The notes under the pieces were generated by a model that was not told where the DNA came from, ran no database searches, and saw nothing but the letters and a program-made list of their open reading frames with translations. Shown here in pieces: positions 42,084-47,755 of a stretch of 64,000 nt of DNA (the first letter of the stretch is position 1; each line of letters starts with the position of its first letter). The position numbers and the translations under genes are program-made. Origin of the DNA: a virus; the IMG/VR virus record IMGVR_UViG_3300043499_000197, positions 1-64,000 of that record; one strand, written 5' to 3'.

Positions 42084-42481
42084 GATGCGGCCTTGGGCGC
42101 GGCCCCGCTCGCACCGTTCGCCTTGGCTCTGATCGCCTGCTCGATGTCGGCGATCACGTCCAGCGCGGCCTCGATCGGGGTCTCGGCGGGCGGGGGCATG
42201 CCCTGATCGACGTAGACCCGGCGCCGCTCGCGCATCACGTGGCTGGCCAGTTCGAGTTCGGACCAGCCCATCTTCTTGCCCAGGTTGACCATCACGATCG
42301 GCCCGATGGCATCGAACAGCTTGACCGCGACCAGGGGCACGTCCAGGCCCAGCTTGTGGTGGAGTTCGACGCCGACCACGATCATCTCCAGGCGAGACAT
42401 GAAGGCGTCGTAGGTGCTGGGTTGCTGGGCGTTGGTAGGCGCTTCTTCAGCGCCGGGGCAGGGTTGACCGGGTTTGCACAT
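42080..42481 (-). CDS. Early protein, 133 aa
   Basis: Start at MCKPGQPCPG after the leader element CCTCACCAAAAAGGA (42489-42504). The middle part (LEMIVVGVELHHKLGLDVPL, AVKLFDAIGPIVMVNLGKKM) is helical and hydrophobic. It heads the string 42481 to 41217. Function unknown. Confidence 0.65.
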   Translation of the reverse strand: MCKPGQPCPGAEEAPTNAQQPSTYDAFMSRLEMIVVGVELHHKLGLDVPLVAVKLFDAIGPIVMVNLGKKMGWSELELASHVMRERRRVYVDQGMPPPAETPIEAALDVIADIEQAIRAKANGASGAAPKAAS

Positions 42482-42525
42482 TTTCAATTTCCTTTTTGGT
42501 GAGGTTGAAGGAGAGGGACAGGGAA

Positions 42526-42789
42526 TCAGTTGTTGCTGTCGGGCCAGTCGGCTGGCAGGTTGGCGATGGTCTCTCCAGGTTGGGGAATCGGCCAGCCGAT
42601 GATAGCTTCGCCGATCGTGAACACCTGCTGCAAATAGGCCGGCTCGATGGCGCGCAGCGCATGCAGGGCAGCCGAATACTCCAGGTAGAAGCACCCGCTG
42701 CGGGCTTTCTCGAAGCCACGCTTGAAGCCGCGCTTGTCCTTGGCCACGATAACGAACACCGTAGTTGGTTGGCTCAGTTTGATCTTCAT
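42526..42789 (-). CDS. Early small protein, 87 aa
   Basis: ATGA overlap with the previous gene. A beta start (MKIKLSQPTTVFVIVAKDKR) then helices and a Pro-rich C-terminus. No motif; function unknown. Confidence 0.6.
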   Translation of the reverse strand: MKIKLSQPTTVFVIVAKDKRGFKRGFEKARSGCFYLEYSAALHALRAIEPAYLQQVFTIGEAIIGWPIPQPGETIANLPADWPDSNN

Positions 42790-43019
42790 GATTTCGAAAA
42801 GAAGGTGGTGACGACCAGCGAGTAGCCCTGCCACCAGCAATACAGGCTCAGGAACACGTACGACAGCCACTCCAGCGGCAGTTCGCCCAGCGTTTTCACG
42901 TGGGGCGCACCGGGCCAGAGATACCAGCCTAATGCCATGCAGACGAGGGCCAGCAGGACCAGCAGCACGTTGGCTCGCTTCTGGTGCGCGCGGGTCAGGT
43001 TGAACAGGTCGAGTTTCAT
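42786..43019 (-). CDS. Two-span membrane protein, 77 aa
   Basis: Two hydrophobic segments, ANVLLVLLALVCMALGWYLW (17-36) and EWLSYVFLSLYCWWQGYSLV (50-69), with a basic N-terminus. Size and shape are compatible with a holin but also with many other phage membrane proteins; no endolysin is present in the window to support the lysis idea. ATGA overlaps both sides. Confidence 0.65.
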   Translation of the reverse strand: MKLDLFNLTRAHQKRANVLLVLLALVCMALGWYLWPGAPHVKTLGELPLEWLSYVFLSLYCWWQGYSLVVTTFFSKS

Positions 43020-43198
43020 CCGCGCCTCCACACGTCGTTGAACTGGATCACCGCTTCGTCGGCCATCATCCGAGCGTTCGCAGAAGCCTTTTCGACATCG
43101 AGGTGTCGAGCCATGCAGATGGGCAGCGCGTGGGCGTACGCAGCCGTCCAGAGCAGCACCTGCTCGGCGCGATCTTCGCGGTACTCTTCGTCGGTCAT
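43016..43198 (-). CDS. Early small protein, 60 aa
   Basis: ATGA overlaps with both neighbours; start at MTDEEYREDR. Mostly helical, with residues AYAHALPICMARHLDVEKAS. Function unknown. Confidence 0.6.
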   Translation of the reverse strand: MTDEEYREDRAEQVLLWTAAYAHALPICMARHLDVEKASANARMMADEAVIQFNDVWRRG

Positions 43199-43383
43199 AC
43201 CCGGCTCTCCAGGTACTCGACGAGGTAGCGCGCGTAGTTGGGCACGAACACGTGGCCCTCGAACTCGAAGGTGGCGTCGCGCACGGGACGCGCATCGGCT
43301 ACCTTCAGCGCGGCCTTGAAGCGTTCGAGCTTCGGGCGGGTCCAGGTCACGCCGCCCCTGGGGCGGGGGGTGTGGTTGGTCAC
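43195..43383 (-). CDS. Early small protein, 62 aa
   Basis: GTG start within the GTGA overlap with the HTH gene stop; AAAGGAACCAA precedes it. Ends FEFEGHVFVPNYARYLVEYL, a recurring pattern in small phage proteins. Function unknown. Confidence 0.6.
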   Translation of the reverse strand: MTNHTPRPRGGVTWTRPKLERFKAALKVADARPVRDATFEFEGHVFVPNYARYLVEYLESRV

Positions 43384-43670
43384 TTGGTTCCTTTCTTGAA
43401 TCGATACTGGATGCGGCGCTCGACACCCATGCGGGCCAGCGTCTCGTCGCTCGGGGCATCCTTGGACCCGCTGGTGAGCCGGCACCAGTAGGTCTTGTCC
43501 ACCCCGCACTGGCGCGCAGCTTCGGCCTGCGTGCCGTGGATGGCGTTGAGCTTCGTCACGATCTCGGTGATGGTGGTCCAGTCGCCAGCGTTGCGAGCCT
43601 TGAGTTGCTCGGCAAGCAGCCGGCCCATGTTGCGTGCGCTGCGCTTGGCGAGTTCCTGTGGGGTCAGCAT
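43380..43670 (-). CDS. HTH DNA-binding protein, 96 aa
   Basis: Start at MLTPQELAKR; the ribosome site is AAAAGGAACGGGACGAAAC, a sequence repeated at two other places. TQAEAARQCGVDKTYWCRLT is a Cro/CI-type helix-turn-helix. It ends with GTGA overlap into the next gene. A candidate early regulator. The longer ORF in frame was rejected as a shadow. Confidence 0.7.
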   Translation of the reverse strand: MLTPQELAKRSARNMGRLLAEQLKARNAGDWTTITEIVTKLNAIHGTQAEAARQCGVDKTYWCRLTSGSKDAPSDETLARMGVERRIQYRFKKGTK

Positions 43671-43690
43671 GTTTCGTCCCGTTCCTTTTA
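43671..43690 (-). repeat. 20-nt repeat, copy 1 (ribosome site of the HTH gene)
   Basis: Plus-sense GTTTCGTCCCGTTCCTTTTA, identical to 44583-44602; 16 nt of it recur at 45704-45719. On the minus strand it reads AAAAGGAACGGGACGAAAC, an AAAGGA ribosome site and linker. Confidence 0.8.
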
Positions 43691-44041
43691 CAGGGCGTTG
43701 CGGGCTTGCGTGGTGGCGCGGTAGCCCTGGTTGATGCCGTACTGCGTGCGGTAGAACTCGGAGGCCGGGTAGGCGTAGGTGGTGTCGTCTTGCCAGCGCA
43801 CCTCGATCTCGGTGCCCGACTCGACGAAGTGCCAGCAGCCCGCGCCCACGATGCGCCCGCTGGCGGCCTGGATGTAGGCGTGCTTCTCGCCGCGCTGGCA
43901 GGTGGGCACGATGTCGTCGGTGACGGCGATGCGCCCGCCCACCTTGTTGGGCAGGTAGCCGATGGTGTCGGCCTTGGCTGCATGCATGGCAGCCATCGAG
44001 AAGCCGACAGCCAGGGCGATGGTGATAAGGGATTTTTTCAT
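43688..44041 (-). CDS. Secreted protein, 117 aa
   Basis: Signal peptide MKKSLITIALAVGFSMAAMH, with cleavage likely after AAKA near residue 24. The mature part is beta-rich with two Cys (DIVPTCQRG and GAGCWHF) that could form a disulphide. It has its own structured leader (44050-44104). A periplasmic or secreted early protein: possible superinfection exclusion or envelope modification, but this is a guess. Confidence 0.75.
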   Translation of the reverse strand: MKKSLITIALAVGFSMAAMHAAKADTIGYLPNKVGGRIAVTDDIVPTCQRGEKHAYIQAASGRIVGAGCWHFVESGTEIEVRWQDDTTYAYPASEFYRTQYGINQGYRATTQARNAL

Positions 44042-44049
44042 GATGATCC

Positions 44050-44104
44050 TGTTGGTGAGTTGAGGTAGTGGGATAGTCCCGCGATGCGCGCTGCGACACG
44101 CATC
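44050..44104 (-). promoter_or_regulatory. Structured leader of the secreted-protein gene
   Basis: In minus sense: hairpin I (stem GATGCG/CGCATC, loop TGTCGCAGCG, 44083-44104), a 2-nt gap, hairpin II (GGGA, CTA, TCCC, 44070-44080), then CTCACCAACAGGA and the ATG. The same order and the same loop occur at 44484-44532 with a different stem sequence. Confidence 0.7.
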
Positions 44105-44113
44105 AGGTGAGTA

Positions 44114-44470
44114 TCAGATTGCCTTGCCCAGCAGGGACTCGACGTGCAGGATCGCTGCGCGCTCGGCCGCGTTGCGGACGTCGGCCAGCTTGGCCATCTC
44201 CTCGTCGGCCCGGCGCGCGGCGTGCATGGCGTCCACTGCCTGCAGCACCGAGGCGGCGAACTGATTGAGCAGGCTCACGCACACTTCATCGTGCGGCTTG
44301 CCCGTGGCATAGGCGAACGCATGCGTGGCGCGCAGGAACACGGCCGGCAGTTCGACCGCCTTGCGCTCGATCTTGGGTGCCTGCACAGGCTCGTTCTTGT
44401 CCAGGCCGAGCTTCTCGCGCAGCAGGGCTTGCAGGCGGGTGACGTTGGCAGGGGGTTGGTTGGTGGTCAT
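44114..44470 (-). CDS. Early protein, 118 aa
   Basis: Start at MTTNQPPANV, 10 nt after the leader element CCTCACCAACCAAAAGGA. Mostly helical (ATGKPHDEVCVSLLNQFAAS). It resembles the 111 aa protein next to it only in general helical character. Function unknown. Confidence 0.65.
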   Translation of the reverse strand: MTTNQPPANVTRLQALLREKLGLDKNEPVQAPKIERKAVELPAVFLRATHAFAYATGKPHDEVCVSLLNQFAASVLQAVDAMHAARRADEEMAKLADVRNAAERAAILHVESLLGKAI

Positions 44471-44483
44471 CTGACATCCTTTT

Positions 44484-44569
44484 GGTTGGTGAGGTTTGGG
44501 ACATTCCCACTGAGCACGCTGCGACATGCTCAAGGTGAAAGTCGGGTTCAGCGCATGTAGGATGCGCTG
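44484..44569 (-). promoter_or_regulatory. Structured leader of the 118 aa gene
   Basis: In minus sense, from far to near: hairpin 0 (CAGCGCAT, CCTAC, ATGCGCTG, 44549-44569), hairpin I (TGAGCA, loop TGTCGCAGCG, TGCTCA, 44511-44532), hairpin II (GGGA, ATG, TCCC, 44498-44508), then CCTCACCAACC and AAAAGGA. All stems are perfect. Confidence 0.7.
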
Positions 44570-44582
44570 GTTGCCGGTCGGG

Positions 44583-44602
44583 GTTTCGTCCCGTTCCTTT
44601 TA
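44583..44602 (-). repeat. 20-nt repeat, copy 2
   Basis: Plus-sense GTTTCGTCCCGTTCCTTTTA overlapping the stop of the 111 aa gene. It is a ribosome-site-like sequence (AAAAGGAACGGGACGAAAC) but no gene starts behind it, so it may be a remnant or a protein-binding site. Confidence 0.8.
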
Positions 44603-44935
44603 TGCGCGCGCAGCGTTCTCTTGTTCGGCGAACTCGGCCATGCGCTTCTCGGCATCCGCTTCCTGGCCAGCGACCAATGCAGCGTAGCGTTGCGGGTGGA
44701 GTTGTTCGGCCAGCAGGTTGGCCAGCGTGGCCATGTTGCAGGCGCTGGTGTTCTCCAGCTTCTCGAAGGCACGCTCGCCCTCGGCACTCCAGTCGGGGAA
44801 CATGCGCTCCAATGCGAGGCGCTGTTCGAGTTGTTCCATGTGGTCGGACACGCACTTGCGGACAGCGATCTCGGCCAGCTTGCGTGGGGTGAGGTCGTTC
44901 AAGGCTTCGAAGGCCTGGATGGGGGTGATCTGCAT
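44600..44935 (-). CDS. Early helical protein, 111 aa
   Basis: ATG after AAAGGATAGTC. Helical and acidic (KLAEIAVRKCVSDHMEQLEQ, then KLENTSACNMATLANLLAEQ). No motif; function unknown. Confidence 0.65.
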   Translation of the reverse strand: MQITPIQAFEALNDLTPRKLAEIAVRKCVSDHMEQLEQRLALERMFPDWSAEGERAFEKLENTSACNMATLANLLAEQLHPQRYAALVAGQEADAEKRMAEFAEQENAARA

Positions 44936-44960
44936 GACTATCCTTTAAGTTGCAGTTAGG

Positions 44961-45257
44961 TTAAGCGCGGCGGTTGTCGCGCGGCTGGACATAGGTGCTG
45001 AAGTTGGTAGCTTGTTTGCCGGGTTGTGTCTCCCACTTGTTGGACTTGGCTCTCCATCCGGCCGGGATGACGGTCGAGTTATCAGGCTCGTGTGCGCTGG
45101 CTTCGCCTTTACGATCCACTAACAAGAAGGTGTGACCCTTCGGAATGCGGTTAGTGTTGCTGTTCATCCATGTTCGGGCTTGCGCCTTAGTGCTGCAAGC
45201 GTGGATTTGGTAGACAGACTTGCCGTTAAAGGCTACGTGCACTTGAGTTAAGGCCAT
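44961..45257 (-). CDS. Early protein, 98 aa
   Basis: The ORF is longer, but the start at MALTQVHVAFNG is fixed by TAAGGAG 6 nt upstream; the extension would run into the repeat region and is not protein-like. Alpha/beta pattern with a basic C-terminus (KWETQPGKQATNFSTYVQPR). Codon use is less GC-rich than elsewhere. Function unknown. Confidence 0.65.
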   Translation of the reverse strand: MALTQVHVAFNGKSVYQIHACSTKAQARTWMNSNTNRIPKGHTFLLVDRKGEASAHEPDNSTVIPAGWRAKSNKWETQPGKQATNFSTYVQPRDNRRA

Positions 45258-45450
45258 TAAGGGCTCCTTAGTGTAGGGGTTAACCCCCATGATTTCTGAC
45301 ATGAGGGGGGGTTGGTGCCGACATTTCCGACTGTTGGCAGAAATCGACACACAGCTTAATGTGGTTGATTTCATTGAAGATTTCACTGTGACAGTTTGTA
45401 CCTTCCGACATTTCTGACATGTTTCGAAACTCACTGTCCCCCGTTTCATG

Positions 45451-45468
45451 ACGTTAAGGGCTTAACGT
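45451..45468. repeat. 18-nt inverted repeat
   Basis: ACGTTAAGGGCTTAACGT is ACGTTAAG, two loop bases and CTTAACGT. Its inner part (TTAAGGGCTTAA) is complementary to TTAAGCCCTTA at 45482-45492, so an alternative fold is possible. Confidence 0.8.
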
Positions 45469-45703
45469 GAGTACACTGACATTAAGCCCTTAGCTAATTA
45501 GCGCTTCAGAAAATTCTTATGCGCGAGGGGTAGGGTTTTATGTAAGAAATCTCAGAAGTGTCAGAAATGTACAGGAAGAACACTTTCTGACATAGGCCGA
45601 CCGATTTCTGACAGTCAGAAGTCACTAAGGCTTAATAGGCCCCAAATGTCGCCCAAACCGTAGATGGCCGACACTTCAAGCCCAAAATGGCCGTTAATAT
45701 AAA

Positions 45704-45719
45704 TCGTCCCGTTCCTTTT
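45704..45719 (-). repeat. 16-nt repeat, copy 3
   Basis: Plus-sense TCGTCCCGTTCCTTTT, shared with 43671-43690 and 44583-44602. It lies in the non-coding region and is not followed by a normal start codon. Confidence 0.75.
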
Positions 45720-45749
45720 TCGCACTAAGCGGCCCTTAAGACCGCTTAG

Positions 45750-45801
45750 TTAGCTAACTTAAGGCCCTTAACAGCTAGTTAAGCGGCCTTAAGTTAGCTA
45801 A
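45750..45801. repeat. Long near-perfect hairpin
   Basis: A 17-bp stem TTAGCTAACTTAAGGCC / GGCCTTAAGTTAGCTAA, one unpaired base, then CTTAAC / GTTAAG and a 5-nt loop AGCTA. Flanking GCACTAAGCGGCC occurs as a direct repeat (45722-45734 and 45805-45817). It sits just after the stop of the 160 aa gene; without a T-tract it is not a standard terminator and may be a cruciform or protein site. Confidence 0.85.
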
Positions 45802-45832
45802 GCCGCACTAAGCGGCCTAGTTAAGAGGCTAA

Positions 45833-46315
45833 TTAGCCTTCGATGGTGCGTGCTGCGTCGTCCTTAGCAGTGTCGTCCTTGCCGATCAGCGCGCTAAGTT
45901 CAGCCACCATGCTGATAAGAACCATCTTCTTGCCCTTAGGCGCCTTGCCGTTAGACACAGCCAGTGCATGCAGGCCTTCGATGATCATGCAGAACGAGCG
46001 AGCCGTAGCCTTAGACGGGCGGCGCGCTTGTCCGAGCATCATGTCGATAACTAAGCGCTGTGCCTTAGGCACGATGCCTTCGTTAAGGACCTCGCGCATC
46101 AGGTTGCCGTAGTTGCCGTCCATGCACTGCTTAGCGAAGATTTCCATCATGAGGCGCTGACGTTCGTCCTTCGATGCGAAGCTGATCGACATCTCGAAGC
46201 AGCGCGGGTTGCCCTTCTTGTCGAAGGTGACCATGTGGCTGGTGGCGTTGCTCAGTGCGTCGGACACGGTGATCTCGCCGACGATGGAGGGTGCAGTGTT
46301 GGTGATCGAGTACAT
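45833..46315 (-). CDS. Early protein, 160 aa, first gene of the minus arm
   Basis: First gene read from the divergent region, with leader element CCTCACTAAGGA. Helical centre (ERQRLMMEIFAKQCMDGNYG) and a basic patch (MLGQARRPSKATARSFCMII). Lower GC than neighbours. No family recognised; an early host-takeover protein is plausible. Confidence 0.7.
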   Translation of the reverse strand: MYSITNTAPSIVGEITVSDALSNATSHMVTFDKKGNPRCFEMSISFASKDERQRLMMEIFAKQCMDGNYGNLMREVLNEGIVPKAQRLVIDMMLGQARRPSKATARSFCMIIEGLHALAVSNGKAPKGKKMVLISMVAELSALIGKDDTAKDDAARTIEG

Positions 46316-46424
46316 AAAAATTCCTTAGTGAGGTGAAACGTTGTAGCTATGCGGTCGCATGCCAGTTAACCCATAGTTCATAACGCTATGGGCTAACGGA
46401 CGTGTTGTCCTTCGGGTTGGTCTA

Positions 46425-46477
46425 GATACTTTGCGCGCCTCTCTAACTACTGGCGCTAACCGATACTTTGCGCGCCT
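46425..46477. repeat. 16-nt direct repeat
   Basis: GATACTTTGCGCGCCT at 46425-46440 and again at 46462-46477, 37 bases apart start to start. Exact. The meaning is unknown: a promoter-like or protein-binding repeat. Confidence 0.8.
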
Positions 46478-47090
46478 ACGTAAACCGGGCGCCGCTGTTT
46501 GTTCATCAGGTGACATCGCTACCTTTAGTCCTGCTTTCGGACGCCGCGGCTTGGCCACGGTAGTGCTAAGTAATCGTCGCCCACGCTCCGCATACGTTCC
46601 CCGTGCGACTCCGTGCCTTCTCATGCTGGCCTAGTTCGCTGTCCAATACCGTATGGTTCTGCGTGCTTTGATTCCGCTCACGAGCTATAAGCTTTCCTCG
46701 GCCTTTCAACCGGATTCCCCGTTAGGGCGCCTATGTCGCAATTCGCACATGCACATCAGTCAATCACGCGCTGATGGCGCGGACACGCTAACCCCTGCAC
46801 TCGCAACCCCGGTTTGTTTCCCGTCCGGGCGCCGCGCCATGCTTGGCCGCAACTGTGTCGTTCGCATGGCCTCGATACTCGCGTCTTGCGACGCGCGGAT
46901 TCCATGCTCTGAATTTTTAATGACCGCGACGTTTCGCTGCATCGCTAGGCTTAGGCGCGGGACGGAAGGCCTTTACAGGGGAATCCGTTGGCGCGCCGGC
47001 CGGTGCCGATGCTGCTAGAGCTTGGAGGCTCAGCCTGTAGGGACTGCGATCAGCCCCTACACACTAGGCGACGGGTCTACCTGCCCCCCT

Positions 47091-47119
47091 GGGGGCTGGG
47101 GGGCGAGGGAGGGGAGGGG
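47091..47119 (+). other. G-quadruplex-forming stretch
   Basis: Five G-runs of 3 to 6 bases separated by CT, CGA, A and A. This meets the usual pattern for a stable quadruplex on the plus strand, about 55 bases before the first operator-like palindrome of the late side. Confidence 0.7.
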
Positions 47120-47170
47120 TGGCCAGCCCTTATGTCCTGCACACAGTCCCCAGATCCTCTTCAGCACCTA

Positions 47171-47184
47171 GTAAACTACTTTAC
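47171..47184. promoter_or_regulatory. Operator-like palindrome copy 3
   Basis: GTAAACTACTTTAC, one mismatch to the perfect palindrome. 105 bases from copy 4 (start to start), about ten helical turns, so one protein could bridge the two. Confidence 0.5.
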
Positions 47185-47275
47185 ACACGGCAATCGTGCA
47201 AGCACGCTTCCGTGGCGCGCTCAGCGCCATAGCAAACGTGACGGCCCCAGCACCCAGCCCACACAGCCACACTAA

Positions 47276-47292
47276 GTAAACTAGTTTATATT
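47276..47292 (+). promoter_or_regulatory. Operator-like palindrome copy 4 with -10 box
   Basis: GTAAACTAGTTTAT contains the perfect 12-bp palindrome TAAACTAGTTTA, running into TATATT (47287-47292), a good -10. The same arrangement (palindrome then TATAYT) occurs at 21335 on the minus strand. It is about 110 bases before the first late gene. No clear -35 was found. Confidence 0.5.
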
Positions 47293-47403
47293 GGGCCCCC
47301 CGTGCAAACCCTGCCTTTTATGCACGTCACACTGCGCTATTAGAAAAGCGTGCCTGATAATCGCGTGCATCCCCGCGCCCGCTCACATCACCAGGAGATG
47401 CCC

Positions 47404-47547
47404 ATGGCCAGCGACGTCCCGCCCTTCGACAAGAAGAAGAAACCCGCCAAGGGGAAGATGCCGTTCCCGCCGGCCTCCAAGGCGGGAGGCCCGGCCCCCG
47501 ACAAGGGCGGCAAGAAGCCCAACCCGTTTGCCAAGAAAGGAGCCTGA
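47404..47547 (+). CDS. Small basic late protein, 47 aa
   Basis: Start at MASDVPPFDK after AGGAGATGCCC. Rich in Lys, Pro and Gly (KKKKPAKGKMPFPPASKAGG); probably disordered. First gene of the late arm, right before packaging genes. The function is unknown; it could bind DNA or act in packaging. Confidence 0.65.
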   Translation: MASDVPPFDKKKKPAKGKMPFPPASKAGGPAPDKGGKKPNPFAKKGA

Positions 47548-47549
47548 CC

Positions 47550-47714
47550 ATGGCCCGCAAATCAGGAACCCTCTCGATCCAGAAGAAGCCTTCCGTCCCT
47601 TCGGGCGGGCGCATGAACCCGACCATGGACCAGAAGACGATGCCCAAGGTGCCGTTGCCGGCCAAGGGCAAGAGCAGCAAGGAATCGAGCACCCGGATGC
47701 CCGGGCCGAAGTGA
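47550..47714 (+). CDS. Small basic late protein, 54 aa
   Basis: ATG after AAAGGAGCCTGACC. Basic and low-complexity (PKVPLPAKGKSSKESS), similar in style to the previous gene. Followed by a GCGCGC/GAA/GCGCGC hairpin (47727-47741) without T-tract. Function unknown. Confidence 0.65.
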   Translation: MARKSGTLSIQKKPSVPSGGRMNPTMDQKTMPKVPLPAKGKSSKESSTRMPGPK

Positions 47715-47755
47715 CGCTGCGCTAACGCGCGCGAAGCGCGCTCCCCGGATCGCAG

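Larger units (their letters stand above)
45258..45832. other. Repeat-rich non-coding region, candidate origin or control region
   Basis: 575 bases without a convincing gene and much richer in A and T than the rest of the window. It holds five exact copies of TTTCTGACA or its complement (45293, 45411, 45559, 45584, 45605), the palindrome TTCTGACAGTCAGAA (45606-45620), GTTTCGAAAC, an 18-nt inverted repeat (45451-45468), a copy of the 16-nt repeat (45704-45719) and a long hairpin (45750-45801). Repeated short units in an AT-rich stretch fit iterons of a replication origin or a cluster of protein-binding sites. Confidence 0.7.
46316..47403. other. Divergent control region, about 1.1 kb, no convincing gene
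   Basis: Separates the minus arm from the plus arm. ORFs in it have no good ribosome sites or protein-like composition. It contains a hairpin (46365-46397, GTTAACCCATAG / CTATGGGCTAAC with one mismatch), a 16-nt direct repeat, a G-rich quadruplex-like stretch and two operator-like palindromes. Early and late promoters are expected here; a packaging or terminus site is also possible. Confidence 0.65.

Noticed and set aside
42786-43019. Assigning the two-span membrane protein as holin
   Set aside because: Shape alone is not enough and there is no neighbouring endolysin or spanin.
45258-45660. CRISPR-like array from the TTTCTGACA repeats
   Set aside because: Units are only 9 nt, in both orientations and unevenly spaced; no cas genes apart from a Cas4-like phage nuclease.
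45615-45704. 29-codon ORF starting with ATT behind the third copy of the 16-nt repeat
   Set aside because: It reads as a plausible peptide and has AAAGGA at 8-9 nt, but ATT is a very rare start and the region is full of repeats.
46653-47018. 121 aa plus-strand ORF in the divergent region
   Set aside because: No ribosome site and unbiased codon use; other ORFs in 46316-47400 are equally weak.
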